Assembly: GCF_030397665.1 (NCBI RefSeq)
Contig: NZ_JAPUBT010000002.1
Location: forward strand, 405,383 to 469,382
Length of the DNA: 64,000 nt
Reading direction: 5' to 3'
From: Janthinobacterium sp. SUN073
GTDB taxonomy: Bacteria; Pseudomonadota; Gammaproteobacteria; Burkholderiales; Burkholderiaceae_D
This document shows, piece by piece, positions 54,076 to 63,733 of the stretch (within the stretch, counting starts at the first letter, position 1; each line of letters starts with the position of its first letter). The notes below the pieces were generated by a model, which searched no databases, was not told the origin of the DNA, and was given only the letters and a program-made list of their open reading frames with translations. The position numbers were made by a program, and so were the translations under genes.

Positions 54076-57000
54076 TCAAGCCTTCTGTGGCCGTATTCTG
54101 AACCAGATCGCATACATCGCCGGCAGAAACACCAGGGTCAGCACCGTGCCGGCAAACGTACCGCCGATCAAGGTGTAGGCCAGCGTTCCCCAGAAGACCG
54201 AATGGGTCAGCGGAATGAAGGCCAGGATGGCCGCCAGGGCGGTAAGGATCACCGGCCTGGCGCGCTGCACGGTCGCTTCGACGACGGCATCGAAAGGCGC
54301 CAGCCCGGCCGCCTCGTTATGGTGGATCTGGCCGATCAGGATCAGCGTGTTGCGCATCAAAATGCCCGACAGTGCGATCAGGCCGACCAGCGCATTGATG
54401 CCGAACGGCTGCTGGAACAGGATCAGGGTGGGCACGACGCCGATCAAGCCCAGTGGACTGGTCAGGAAGACCATGACCATGGCCGAAATCGAGCGCACCT
54501 GCAGAATGATCATCAGCAGGGTCAACGCCAGCATGATGGGGAACAGGGGCAGCATGGCCTGCGTCGCCTTCGCCGATTCCTCGATCGAGCCGGCCTGCTC
54601 GATGCGGTAGCCGCCTGGCAGCGTATCGATGATGGAGCGCAGCTGCGCCGTGATGGCGCCCGACACGTCGGGCGGCTGCATGCCGTCGGCGATGTCGCCA
54701 CGCACGGTGATCGTCGGCTGGCGATCTCTCCGGCGCAGCACCGGTTCTTCCCAGCGTACCTCCACGGCCCCCACCTGCGACAGCGCGATGCGCTCGCCGT
54801 TGGCGCCAGCCAAGGTCAGGTCGGCGATACGGGCCGGGTCCAGGCGCATGTCGCCAGCCGCGCGCGCCACCACCTGCACCGTGCGGATATCTTCACGCAC
54901 GGCGGTGACGGGTACGCCGCTGAGCAGGAACTGCAGCTGCTGCGCCACGGCGCCTGAGCTCAGCCCCATGGCTTGCAAGCGGTCCTGTTGCAGGCTGAAA
55001 TGCAGGGTGGGCGTGCGCGTGCCCCAGTCGGTATTGACGGTGCGCATCATGGGACTGGCCTGCATCACGCGCTGCACCTGGCCGGCGATGGTGCGCAGCA
55101 CCTCGGGGTCCGGGCCGCTGACGCGGTAGGCGACGGGAAACGGCGAATACGGGCCGAACACCAGTTGCGTGACCCGCACGCGCGCCTCCGGCGCCAGGCC
55201 GGCGGCTACGGCCACGCGCAAACGCCGCTTGAGGGTGTCGCGCGCTTGCTGGCTGTCGGTGCGCACGACGATCTTGGCAAACGAAGGATCGGGCAATTCC
55301 GGTCCCATCGCCAGGTAAAAGCGCGGTGCGCCCTGGCCGACATAGGCCGTGACGATCTTCGCCTCGGGCTGGCGCGCCAGCCAGGCTTCCACTTTCGCCG
55401 CCGCGCCGCTGGTCTGCCCGATCGCGCTGCCGTAAGGCAGTTGCACTTCGATCAGCACTTCAGGACGGTCGGAGATGGGGAAAAACTGCTTCTTGACGAC
55501 GGCCATGCCCAGCACGGCCAGCACGAACAGGCCGATCACGGTGGCGAACACCAGCCATTTGCTGGCGATCACGCGTCCCAGCAGGCGGCGAAAGCGGTGG
55601 TAGCGCGGCGTGTCGTACAAGGCATCATGGCCGCCGGCGACCTTTTTCAGCTCGGGCAGGAGCTTCACGCCCAGGTAAGGTGTAAACAACACAGCCACCA
55701 CCCACGAGGCGATCAGGGCGATGCCGACGATCCAGAACATATTGCTGGTGTACTCGCCGGCGCTGGAGCGGGCAAAGCCGGTGGGCATGAAGCCGACGGC
55801 CGTGACCAGGGTGCCCGCCAGCATGGGCGCGGCCGTATGGCTCCAGGCATAGGCGGAAGCGGCAATGCGGCTGTAGCCCTCTTCCATCTTGACCACCATC
55901 ATCTCGATGGCGATGATGGCGTCGTCCACCAGCAGGCCCAGGCCCAGGATCAGGGAACCGAGGGTGATGCGATCGAAATTCTTGCCTGTCGCGGCCATCA
56001 CGATGAACACGACGGCAAGGGTCAGCGGCACGGCGGCGGCAACGACGATGCCGACGCGCCAGCCCATGCTGACAAAACATACCAGCATCACCACCAGCAG
56101 CGCGGCGAGGAACTTGAGCATGAATTCATCCACGGCCGCGCCGATATTGACTGCCTGGTCGGTGACCCTGGTCAGGCTCATACCCAGCGGCATTTCAGTG
56201 CCGATGGCCGTCACTTCCCGCTCCAGCGCCTTACCCAGGTCCAGGCCATTCCAGCCATCGCGCATGACCACGCCCAGCAGCAACGCCGGCTCGCCGCCAT
56301 TGCGCACCATGAAGCTGGCCGGGTCCTCGTGGCCGCGACGTACGGTGGCGATATCGGACAGGGCCAAGGTGCGGCCCTGCGCCACCACCGGCGTGTCGCG
56401 GATCTTTTGCAGCGCGTCGAGCGCGCCGTCGAGGCGGATGAACACTTGCGGCCCCCGCGTCTGCACCGAACCGGCTGGCGTGAGCGCATTCTGGCCATGC
56501 AGCGCCGCAAACACGTCCTGCGCCCTGATGCCCAGGGTGGCCAGGCGCTCCTGGGAAAACTCGACATAGATGCGTTCGGCCTGCTCGCCGATGATATTGA
56601 CCTTCTTCACGCCCGGCACGTGCAGCAGGCGCTGACGCAAGGTTTCAGCCTCGCGCACCAGCAGGCGCTGCGGCTCGCCCCGCGCCTTGAGCGCAAACAA
56701 GGCAAAGGTGACGTCCGCGTATTCGTCGTTGATCATGGGGCCGATGACGCCGGACGGCAGGTTGGCCGCCTCGTCGCCCGCCTTCTTGCGCGCCTGGTAA
56801 AACTCGGCCTGCACCTGGTCGGGCGGCGTGCTGTCGAGCAGGGTAAGGGTAGTGAACGCCAGGCCGGGCGTGGTATAGGTTTCGGCGCGCTCGTACCAGC
56901 GCAGCTCCTGCAGGCGCTTTTCGATCTTTTCGGCCACCTGGTCCTGCATTTCGCGCGCGCTGGCGCCTGGCCAGGCGGTGACGATGGTCATCACCTTGAC

Positions 57001-57135
57001 CGTGAAGGCCGGGTCTTCCGCCCGTCCCAGCTTGAAGAAGGACAACAGGCCGGCCAGCGATATCAGGCAGATCAGGAACAGCGTGACGGAACGCTCGCGC
57101 ACGGCCAGCGCCGACAGGTTGAAGCCCCCGCTCAT
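54076..57135 (-). CDS. RND-family efflux transporter, inner-membrane permease
   Basis: This 1019-residue proton-driven pump of the AcrB/HAE-type has about 12 membrane helices and two large periplasmic loops. The proton-relay signature LGLGLLVDDAIIAIEMMV holds the paired aspartates in the fourth helix. The ATG overlaps the adaptor stop (ATGA). With the adaptor upstream and the outer-membrane factor beyond the TetR gene it forms a complete tripartite exporter. Substrates are unknown; hydrophobic drugs or solvents are typical. Confidence 0.95.
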   Translation of the reverse strand: MSGGFNLSALAVRERSVTLFLICLISLAGLLSFFKLGRAEDPAFTVKVMTIVTAWPGASAREMQDQVAEKIEKRLQELRWYERAETYTTPGLAFTTLTLLDSTPPDQVQAEFYQARKKAGDEAANLPSGVIGPMINDEYADVTFALFALKARGEPQRLLVREAETLRQRLLHVPGVKKVNIIGEQAERIYVEFSQERLATLGIRAQDVFAALHGQNALTPAGSVQTRGPQVFIRLDGALDALQKIRDTPVVAQGRTLALSDIATVRRGHEDPASFMVRNGGEPALLLGVVMRDGWNGLDLGKALEREVTAIGTEMPLGMSLTRVTDQAVNIGAAVDEFMLKFLAALLVVMLVCFVSMGWRVGIVVAAAVPLTLAVVFIVMAATGKNFDRITLGSLILGLGLLVDDAIIAIEMMVVKMEEGYSRIAASAYAWSHTAAPMLAGTLVTAVGFMPTGFARSSAGEYTSNMFWIVGIALIASWVVAVLFTPYLGVKLLPELKKVAGGHDALYDTPRYHRFRRLLGRVIASKWLVFATVIGLFVLAVLGMAVVKKQFFPISDRPEVLIEVQLPYGSAIGQTSGAAAKVEAWLARQPEAKIVTAYVGQGAPRFYLAMGPELPDPSFAKIVVRTDSQQARDTLKRRLRVAVAAGLAPEARVRVTQLVFGPYSPFPVAYRVSGPDPEVLRTIAGQVQRVMQASPMMRTVNTDWGTRTPTLHFSLQQDRLQAMGLSSGAVAQQLQFLLSGVPVTAVREDIRTVQVVARAAGDMRLDPARIADLTLAGANGERIALSQVGAVEVRWEEPVLRRRDRQPTITVRGDIADGMQPPDVSGAITAQLRSIIDTLPGGYRIEQAGSIEESAKATQAMLPLFPIMLALTLLMIILQVRSISAMVMVFLTSPLGLIGVVPTLILFQQPFGINALVGLIALSGILMRNTLILIGQIHHNEAAGLAPFDAVVEATVQRARPVILTALAAILAFIPLTHSVFWGTLAYTLIGGTFAGTVLTLVFLPAMYAIWFRIRPQKA

Positions 57136-58241
57136 GGCCGCGCTCCCGCGCCCGCTTGCTCAAGTGCGACCTGCTCGCCGTCGCGCAGCAGGTGGGCGCC
57201 CAGCGCGACGATGCGTTCGCCGCTTTTGAGCTGGCCGCTGACGTCGGCGCCATCATCGTGCAGGCGGCGCACCTTGACGGGCCGCCAGGCCAGCCGCGCC
57301 GGCTCGCCCTGGATCAGCCACACGCCCGGCCCCTTGCCCCCGTCGTGCAGGGCCGCGAGCGGTACCCGTACGGCATCGCCGGCATCGGCGCTACCGGCAA
57401 TGCGCACCGTGACGGTGGCGCCCAGCGGCGCGCCCGACAGCGCTGCATCGAGCACATAGCGCGCCTCGAAGGTGCGCGTTTGCCGGTCCGCGTTCTGCGA
57501 CAACTGCCGCAGCGTGGCCGGCACGCTGGCGCCCGGCCTGCCAAACAGCGTGGCCTGGGCGGTCGAACCAAGCGCCGGGCGCAAGGTTTCCGGCAGCTGG
57601 ATCGCCGCTTCGCGCCGCCCGTCATGGGCCAGACGCACCGCCGGCTGGCCGGCAGCGAGCACCTGGCCCGGTTCGGCCAGCGTATCGGTCACGATGCCAT
57701 CGGCATCGGCCAGCAGCACCGCGTAGCGCAGCGCATTGCGCGCCACTTCGGCCTGGGCTTCGGCTGCCTTGAGCTGGGCCGCAGCGGCGTCGGCCAGCGC
57801 CCTGACCTGGTCGTAGGCTGATGCCGAGATGGCGCCGGTGCCGCGCAAGTCGCGGTAACGGGCTTCCTCGTCGGCCGTCTGGCGCGCGCGGGCGCGCTCG
57901 GCCGTGACCGCGTCCTGGCGTGCCTGGGCCAGCAGTTGCAAGTCCTGCGCATCGAGGCGCATCAAGGCCTGGCCCCGCCGCACGGCCTGGCCGGCATCGA
58001 CCAGGCGCTCCTGCACCTTGCCGGCGACCCGAAAACCCAGTTCGCTTTGCACGCGTGGCGCGACCACGCCGGTAAAGCTGCGCGCACCCGACTCGGCACC
58101 CTGCACCGTGACGGCGCGCACCAGCGGCATGGCGGTACGCGGATCGGCTTGCGCCTTCTCGCCGCAGGCGGTCAGGCCCAGGGACAAGGCCAGGGGCAAG
58201 GCGGAGATGACAGCAGATGAGGCAAGACGGCGCCAGCGCAT
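57132..58241 (-). CDS. RND efflux periplasmic adaptor (membrane-fusion) lipoprotein
   Basis: This 369-residue protein has a lipoprotein signal with lipobox LTAC. The domain order is barrel-sandwich hybrid (VQSELGFRVAGKVQERLVDAGQAVRRGQALMRLD), alpha-helical hairpin (about 95-170), second lipoyl half (DGIVTDTLAEPGQVLAAGQPAVRLA) and beta-barrel. It bridges the inner-membrane pump and the outer-membrane channel. It is the first gene of the pump operon and lies downstream of an operator-like site shared with the outer-membrane factor gene. Confidence 0.94.
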   Translation of the reverse strand: MRWRRLASSAVISALPLALSLGLTACGEKAQADPRTAMPLVRAVTVQGAESGARSFTGVVAPRVQSELGFRVAGKVQERLVDAGQAVRRGQALMRLDAQDLQLLAQARQDAVTAERARARQTADEEARYRDLRGTGAISASAYDQVRALADAAAAQLKAAEAQAEVARNALRYAVLLADADGIVTDTLAEPGQVLAAGQPAVRLAHDGRREAAIQLPETLRPALGSTAQATLFGRPGASVPATLRQLSQNADRQTRTFEARYVLDAALSGAPLGATVTVRIAGSADAGDAVRVPLAALHDGGKGPGVWLIQGEPARLAWRPVKVRRLHDDGADVSGQLKSGERIVALGAHLLRDGEQVALEQAGAGARP

Positions 58242-58285
58242 AAGAATCCCATGAACGAATTGAACAGGGTTCTCATTTTGGTACT

Positions 58286-58313
58286 AGTGACCAAATAAGT
58301 CAACAGTCACAAA
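58286..58313. promoter_or_regulatory. operator-like sequence 1 (AGTGACCAAA-N9-AGTCACAAA)
   Basis: The two elements are separated by nine bases and recur with identical sequence and spacing at 58990-59017. This copy is 45-72 bases upstream of the adaptor start. The presence of two copies around the TetR gene points to binding by its product. Confidence 0.6.
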
Positions 58314-58325
58314 CCGGCGTTGTGA

Positions 58326-58952
58326 CTAGGGTGACAAGCTGCGCAACACCAGGCTGGACAATTGTGCCGGCGCCGTCTCGCTCGTCTCCAGGCTGTGCTG
58401 CAGCAGCAAGGGATTGATGTAGGGGCGCATCACCAGGTAGATCGCGCTGGCTGTTTCGTCGAGCGGCGTCTTGCGCTCGAAGTCACCAGTCTTGCGGCCC
58501 TGCTGCAAGATATCCTGCAGCAAGGCGCCCATGGCCAGCTCATAGGCCTGCACCGTCGGCCAGCGCCCGGTGGCGGCCGAGGCGGCGATGTCGTACAGCT
58601 TGCGGTCCTGGAAGAACAGCCGCAGGCTGGCCTCGACGCTGGCCTTGAACATGCGCCGCAGCTTCTCTGGCGGCTGGGCGGCGGCATCCACCGCCGCCCT
58701 GACCTCGGTTTCGATCTGGCGCAGGCAGTTGCCGCAGATATGCTCGCCGATGGCTTGCTTGGACTCGAAGAACTTGTAGATATACGCCTTGGAAAAGCCG
58801 ATGGCCTTGGCCAGGTCGGACACGGTGGTCTTTTCGTAGCCATACAGGCTGAAATATTCGGTGGCGGCGACGACGATCTGCTCGCGCACGTCGTGGCCGG
58901 CCGGGCCGCGCGCGGGCGACGGCATTGTTGGATGCAGTGTGGTGTGGTTCAT
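58326..58952 (-). CDS. TetR-family repressor of the efflux genes
   Basis: This 208-residue regulator has an N-terminal helix-turn-helix (REQIVVAATEYFSLYGYEKTTVSDLAKAIGFSKAYIYKFFESKQAI) and a C-terminal ligand domain with a Cys pair in HICGNCLRQIE. It lies between the pump operon and the outer-membrane factor gene. The same operator-like sequence flanks it on both sides, so it probably represses both and its own gene until an inducer binds. Confidence 0.92.
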   Translation of the reverse strand: MNHTTLHPTMPSPARGPAGHDVREQIVVAATEYFSLYGYEKTTVSDLAKAIGFSKAYIYKFFESKQAIGEHICGNCLRQIETEVRAAVDAAAQPPEKLRRMFKASVEASLRLFFQDRKLYDIAASAATGRWPTVQAYELAMGALLQDILQQGRKTGDFERKTPLDETASAIYLVMRPYINPLLLQHSLETSETAPAQLSSLVLRSLSP

Positions 58953-58989
58953 GGCAACAGCTTAACGCGCCACGCCAAAATGTACAATC

Positions 58990-59017
58990 AGTGACCAAAA
59001 TGTATTATAGTCACAAA
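58990..59017. promoter_or_regulatory. operator-like sequence 2 (AGTGACCAAA-N9-AGTCACAAA)
   Basis: This is an exact copy of both elements and of the nine-base spacing found at 58286-58313. It is between the divergent tetR and outer-membrane factor genes, 33-60 bases before the latter's start. Confidence 0.6.
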
Positions 59018-59049
59018 TCATTCCCTTTTTGACGAACAGGACGATCCCC

Positions 59050-60513
59050 ATGCCCATCCCGCCCCTTCTGCGCCTCCCCCTCCTGCTGCTTGCAGCCGGC
59101 CTGGCCGCCGGCTGCACCGCCGGTGCCGATTACCAGCGGCCCGCACTGCCGCAAGCGGCGCAGTATCTGCACCAGTCGGCAGTCGGCTTGCGCCAGGACG
59201 CCGATGCAGCCGATCTGCGGCAGTGGTGGACGGCGTTTGGCGATCCGCACCTGACCCGCCTGGTGACGCTGGCACTGGCGCAAAACCTCGACCTGGCGCA
59301 GGCGGCGGCCAGGGTGCGGCAGGCGCGCGCAGCGCTGGGCGCGGCCGACGCCGCCTTGCTGCCTTCCGCCAATCTCGATGGCCAGACCGCGCGCGCCTAT
59401 CAATCGGTGCAAACGCCGCTGGGCAAGGTGCTCAATGCCGCGCCGGGATTTGCGCGCGCCGGCAGCGCGCATGAAGTCAACCTGGAAGCGTCGTGGGAAA
59501 TCGACCTGTTCGGAGGCCTGCGCCGCGAACGCGAAGCGGCGCGCGCCGACTACGAGGCAACGGCAGCGGGATGGGCGGCGGCGCGGCTGGCCGTGGCGGC
59601 GCAGACGGCCGACTTGTACCTGACCATCCAGGGCCTGCAAACGCGGCGCGATCTGGCACGCAGGCAGGTCGACACCCAGGCGGCGGCGCTGGACATCGCG
59701 GCGCTGTTGTATGGCAAGGGGCTGGTGAACGAGCCGGCGCTGCGGCAGGCCGAGGCGGCACTGGCGCAGGCGCGCGCGGCCATGCCGGGCCTGGAAACGG
59801 CGCGCGACGTGGCACTGCATGCGCTCGACGTGATGCTGGGCGCGGTGCCCGGCACCCATGGCCACGAACTGCCCGCCAGCGGCATCATCGCGGTCGCGCC
59901 GCGCATCACGGCCGGCGGTACGCCAGGCGACCTGCTGCGGCGCCGGCCCGACCTGATCGTGGCCGAGCGGCGCCTGGCCGCGGCGAGCGCGCGCACCGGC
60001 GCGCAAGTGGCCGAGTATTATCCCAAACTGAGCCTGGGCGCCCTGCTCGGCAGCACCACCGCCGGCGGCTCCCTGTTTGCCAGCGGCTCCGGCCAGGCCG
60101 CGGGCGTACTCGGCATGCGCTGGCGCCTGTTCGATTTCGGCCGCATCGCTGCACAGATCGACGCCGCCCGGGGCCAGGAAGCCGAGTTGCTGGCGGCTTA
60201 CCGGCTGGCCGTGCTGCATGCCACGGAAGACGTGGAGAATGCCTGTTCGGCACTGCTCGGATACGAACAGCAGGCAGGCCTGCAGGCGCAAAGCGTCGAA
60301 GCGCTGGAGCGCGCGCGCGCCGCTGCGCTGGCGGCCTTCCACAAGGGCGTGGTCGGCCGCCACGATGTGCTGCAGGCCGACGCCCAGCTGTTGCGGGCCG
60401 AGGATGCGCGCGCGCAGGCGCAAACGGCGGCCGCGCGCGCGGCGGTCGCCACCTACAAGGCGCTGGGCGGCGGCTGGCAGGCACCGGCGCCTGTGGCCCT
60501 TGCTGCGCGGTAA
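59050..60513 (+). CDS. RND efflux outer-membrane factor (NodT-family lipoprotein)
   Basis: This 487-residue outer-membrane channel has a lipoprotein signal with lipobox AAGC. Two repeats of the OEP domain follow, each with long helices (for example LAQNLDLAQAAARVRQARAALGAADA and LLRRRPDLIVAERRLAAASARTGAQ). The motif EASWEIDLFGGLRRERE is typical of NodT-type factors. The start ATG at 59050 has AGGA eight bases upstream; an ATG-like frame also opens at 59029. It is transcribed away from the pump genes but shares their operator-like site. Confidence 0.94.
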   Translation: MPIPPLLRLPLLLLAAGLAAGCTAGADYQRPALPQAAQYLHQSAVGLRQDADAADLRQWWTAFGDPHLTRLVTLALAQNLDLAQAAARVRQARAALGAADAALLPSANLDGQTARAYQSVQTPLGKVLNAAPGFARAGSAHEVNLEASWEIDLFGGLRREREAARADYEATAAGWAAARLAVAAQTADLYLTIQGLQTRRDLARRQVDTQAAALDIAALLYGKGLVNEPALRQAEAALAQARAAMPGLETARDVALHALDVMLGAVPGTHGHELPASGIIAVAPRITAGGTPGDLLRRRPDLIVAERRLAAASARTGAQVAEYYPKLSLGALLGSTTAGGSLFASGSGQAAGVLGMRWRLFDFGRIAAQIDAARGQEAELLAAYRLAVLHATEDVENACSALLGYEQQAGLQAQSVEALERARAAALAAFHKGVVGRHDVLQADAQLLRAEDARAQAQTAAARAAVATYKALGGGWQAPAPVALAAR

Positions 60514-60527
60514 AGCCGGGACAGCGC

Positions 60528-61640
60528 TCAGAAAAAGTGGCGCACGCCCGCCATCACGCCATTCTGCGTGCGCCCCGCGCCCACGGTGCCGCCCGCGTCC
60601 AGCGCCACGGCAGCCGCGCCATCGTTATCCATGCGGCCGATGGCGCTGTAGACGGCCGTGCGTTTGGATAAATGATACGTCAGGCGCGCGGTGGCCAGGG
60701 TGGCATCGTTCGGGCTGTGCTTCACGGCCAGCCTGGCGAGCTGTCCATCGAGGACCAGCGTGGGAGCGACCGGCCAGGCCGCGCCCACATACAGCAGCTG
60801 CGAATCAACTGGCCCCGTGGCGGCGCGGATGCTGCGCTCGATGATGCCGCCGCCGATTTTCAGCTTATCAACCATGGCATAGGCGCTGGCGATCACGCGG
60901 CGGTCGAAGTTGCGGCTCGACGTGAGGCCGTTGGCCGCGCCCGCGTTGCCGTACATGATGTCGTACGACGCCGTGGCGCCATAGCGGCCCGTGTCGTAGC
61001 CCAGCAAGGCGGTGATCTGGCGGCAAGCCTTGGCATTGCCCGCCACTTCGCCCGCGCAGCCCGTGGCCGCCGGCCCGCCCGCCGCCGAGGCGTCGCGCCC
61101 CAGGCTGTAGGTGGCGCCCACGGTCACGTTGGAAAACGTGCCCAGGTAGCCGATGGCGTTGTCGCTGCGCGCATTCGGCAGGTACAGATCGAGGCTGCTG
61201 ATGGAAAACAGGGCCGGGCCCATGATGTCGGACTTTTGCGTGGCCCAGAACGACATATTCATTTGCCGTCCCAGCATCACGCTGCCATAACGCCCCTTCA
61301 AGCCCACGTACGACTGGCGGCCGAACAGTCTCCCGCCCTGCCCCGCGATGCCCGTGTCGACGCCGAAGCCCGATTCCAGCGCAAAGATCGCCTGCAAGCC
61401 GCCGCCCAGGTCTTCCACGCCCTTGAAACCGAAGCGCGACGGCAGTGAACCCGTCAAGGTGGGCACTTTGACCATGCTGTCGCCGGCCGCATTGACATTG
61501 CTTGTGTAAGCCACGGAGCTGTCGAGCACTCCGTACAGGGTGACGCCGCTTTGCGCGTAAGCGCCTGTGGTCACGCTGCAGGCGCACGCGCCCAGCAGCG
61601 CCAGCGCAGTCAGCTTGCGTGTGGCGTTGATTTTTCTCAT
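60528..61640 (-). CDS. Gram-negative trimeric porin (burkholderial type)
   Basis: This 370-residue outer-membrane porin has a signal peptide (ends TTGAYAQ), SGVTLYGVLDSSVAY at the barrel start and FGRQSYVGLKGRYGSVMLGRQMN in the constriction region. The C-terminal segment NGVMAGVRHFF ends in Phe. GGAG lies six bases before the ATG. It is 24 bases after the isomerase gene on the same strand, so it may let aromatic substrates of this catabolic cluster enter the cell. Confidence 0.93.
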   Translation of the reverse strand: MRKINATRKLTALALLGACACSVTTGAYAQSGVTLYGVLDSSVAYTSNVNAAGDSMVKVPTLTGSLPSRFGFKGVEDLGGGLQAIFALESGFGVDTGIAGQGGRLFGRQSYVGLKGRYGSVMLGRQMNMSFWATQKSDIMGPALFSISSLDLYLPNARSDNAIGYLGTFSNVTVGATYSLGRDASAAGGPAATGCAGEVAGNAKACRQITALLGYDTGRYGATASYDIMYGNAGAANGLTSSRNFDRRVIASAYAMVDKLKIGGGIIERSIRAATGPVDSQLLYVGAAWPVAPTLVLDGQLARLAVKHSPNDATLATARLTYHLSKRTAVYSAIGRMDNDGAAAVALDAGGTVGAGRTQNGVMAGVRHFF

Positions 61641-61664
61641 GCTTGTCTCCGTTTATGGTGGTTT

Positions 61665-62309
61665 TTATTCTGCGTCTGGCTGTGCATCCGGGTGCGCGTG
61701 CTGGAACGCCGGCAGCGCCTCGCAGTGCGCGACGATGCGCAGGATCGTGGGATACAAAGCCAGGTCGCACTGGAAGCGCCGCGCGTTATACACCTGCGGC
61801 ACCAGGCAGCAATCGGCCAGGGTCGGCGTGTCCCCATGGCAGAACATGCCCGTATGTGCGCTGCTCGTCAGCTGCGCTTCCAGCGCGGCCAGCCCCAGGT
61901 GCGTCCAGTGCTGGTACCACGCGTTCTTCTGCTCCTGCGACAGGTCCAGGGGTCCCGTCAGGTAATTGAGGACGCGCAGGTTGTTCAGCGGGTGGATGTC
62001 GCAGGCGCAGACCATGGCCAGCTGGCGCACGCGGGCGCGCCCCAGGGCGTCGGCCGGCAGCAGTTTTTGCCCCGTCTGCGTCTCGTCCAGGTATTCGATG
62101 ATGGCCAAGGATTGCGTCAGCACGGCGCCGCCGTCCTCCAGCACGGGCAGCAGGTGCTGCGGGTTCAGGCTGGAAAACGCGGGCGTGAACTGCTCGCCGC
62201 CATGGCGGCTCAGATGCACATAGGCCGTGTCGGCGTGCAGCTGCTTCAGGTTCAGCGCGATGCGCACGCGGTAGGATGCGGAGCTGCGGTAATAGCCATG
62301 CAGTTTCAT
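61665..62309 (-). CDS. maiA: zeta-class GST: maleylacetoacetate/maleylpyruvate isomerase
   Basis: This 214-residue cytoplasmic enzyme has the zeta-GST active-site motif SSASYRVRIAL near the N-terminus (YYRSSASYR) and NPQHLLPVLEDGGAVLTQSLAIIEYLDE for glutathione binding. The C-terminal domain is helical. It would isomerise maleylacetoacetate (homogentisate route) or maleylpyruvate (gentisate route) to the fumaryl form that the adjacent FAH-type hydrolase splits. It overlaps the MFS gene by four bases (ATGA). Confidence 0.93.
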   Translation of the reverse strand: MKLHGYYRSSASYRVRIALNLKQLHADTAYVHLSRHGGEQFTPAFSSLNPQHLLPVLEDGGAVLTQSLAIIEYLDETQTGQKLLPADALGRARVRQLAMVCACDIHPLNNLRVLNYLTGPLDLSQEQKNAWYQHWTHLGLAALEAQLTSSAHTGMFCHGDTPTLADCCLVPQVYNARRFQCDLALYPTILRIVAHCEALPAFQHAHPDAQPDAE

Positions 62310-63667
62310 ACGGTGCTCTCTTTCAAGGTAGCGGGAACGGCGCTGGCGGCAGTCCGGGTGCGCATCAAACGCCCCATGGCCAGCAAGGCCAGGGACGCCA
62401 GCACGGCCGGAATGGCCAGCAGGAAGAAGATGGTTTCGTTATCGAGTTTTAAGGTCAGCATCAGGCCGCCGGCCATGGAACCGAGCACGGAACCGCTGCG
62501 TCCCACGGCGGCCGCCCAGCTGACACCCGTGGCGCGGCTCGACGTGGGATAGAAGGCGGCGGCCAGCGCATTGGCGCCCACTTGCGAGCCGCTCACGCCG
62601 AAACCCACGCCGAACACGGCCAGCACCAGCACAGCCAGGCTGCTGCCCGACAGGGCCACGACGACGATGCAGCCGGCGGCGGCCAGGTAGGCGATGCTCA
62701 GCACTTTATGCGGGCTGTGGCGGTCCATCCAGCGCCCCAGCATGATGGCGCCGACGGTGCCGCCCACCTGGAACATCATCGTCACCAGCGAGGCGTTCGA
62801 CAGGGACAGGCCATTGCCACTCAACAGGGTCGGCATCCAGCTCGACAGCAGATAGATGATCAATAGACTCATGAAAAACGTGGACCACAGCAGCAAGGTG
62901 CCGCCAATCACGCCCGGGCGGAACAATTCGGCCATGGGCGAGCCGGCGAGTTTTTTATCGCTGACGACGAGGCGCGGCAAGGCGGCCAGGGTGGGCGCAA
63001 TGCGGCGCACGATGTTCAGCACCTGGTTGCCGTCGCGGCCTTTCAGCACCAGCCAGCGCAGCGATTCGGGCAGCGCCAGCAGCAGCACGGGCACCAGCAG
63101 CAGCGGCAAGGCGCCGCCAAGCATCAGCACGCCGCGCCAGCCGATCAGGTGCAGCAGCTGCGCCGAGGCCAGGCCGCCCAGCGCGGAACCGATGGTAAAG
63201 CCGCAGAACATCATGGTCACCAGGCCGGAACGGCGCTGCTGCGGGCAGTATTCGGACGTCATGGTCACGGAAGTGGGCATGGCGCCGCCCAGGCCCAGCC
63301 CCGTCAAAAAGCGCAGCACCAGCAGCATCGTCAGATCCGTCGACCAGGCCGACAGCAGGCTGGCCGCGCCGAAAAACGCCACGGAAACGATCAGCACGGG
63401 ACGCCGGCCGTAGCGGTCCGCCAGGGGGCCGAACAGGAACGAGCCGGCCATCAGGCCAAACAGTCCGGCGCCGAACAGGGGCGCCAGCGCGGCGGGCGTC
63501 AAGCCCCATTCGGCGCGGATGGCGGGCGCGATGAAGCCGATCGAGGCCGTGTCGAAGCCGTCGATGGCGACGATCAAAAAGCATAGCCAGAGGATCAGCT
63601 TCTGGTAGCGGGAAAACGGGTGGCTGTCGAGGAAGTGCTGGACGTCGGTGCCGGCGTGGGTAGTCAT
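62306..63667 (-). CDS. aromatic acid:H+ symporter (MFS, AAHS family)
   Basis: This 453-residue protein has 12 predicted helices. The first helix carries the DGFDTASIGF motif typical of AAHS transporters (PcaK, BenK, MhbT). The loop-2 MFS motif GPLADRYGRRPVL is intact, as is LPESLRWLVLKG after helix 6. It probably imports an aromatic acid such as gentisate or a hydroxybenzoate. It is coupled to the isomerase gene and follows the FAH-type hydrolase gene on the same strand. Confidence 0.94.
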   Translation of the reverse strand: MTTHAGTDVQHFLDSHPFSRYQKLILWLCFLIVAIDGFDTASIGFIAPAIRAEWGLTPAALAPLFGAGLFGLMAGSFLFGPLADRYGRRPVLIVSVAFFGAASLLSAWSTDLTMLLVLRFLTGLGLGGAMPTSVTMTSEYCPQQRRSGLVTMMFCGFTIGSALGGLASAQLLHLIGWRGVLMLGGALPLLLVPVLLLALPESLRWLVLKGRDGNQVLNIVRRIAPTLAALPRLVVSDKKLAGSPMAELFRPGVIGGTLLLWSTFFMSLLIIYLLSSWMPTLLSGNGLSLSNASLVTMMFQVGGTVGAIMLGRWMDRHSPHKVLSIAYLAAAGCIVVVALSGSSLAVLVLAVFGVGFGVSGSQVGANALAAAFYPTSSRATGVSWAAAVGRSGSVLGSMAGGLMLTLKLDNETIFFLLAIPAVLASLALLAMGRLMRTRTAASAVPATLKESTV

Positions 63668-63733
63668 GGTCTTGTCTCCGTTGTTATTGTTCGCTGGGGC
63701 TGCGCGATCTGTGCCGCGCTGGCCCGATGGTGT

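Noticed and set aside
54973-57459. An 828-codon plus-strand open frame antisense to the RND pump
   Set aside because: It spans two minus-strand genes with definite family signatures, and its translation looks random (His/Gln/Arg-rich).
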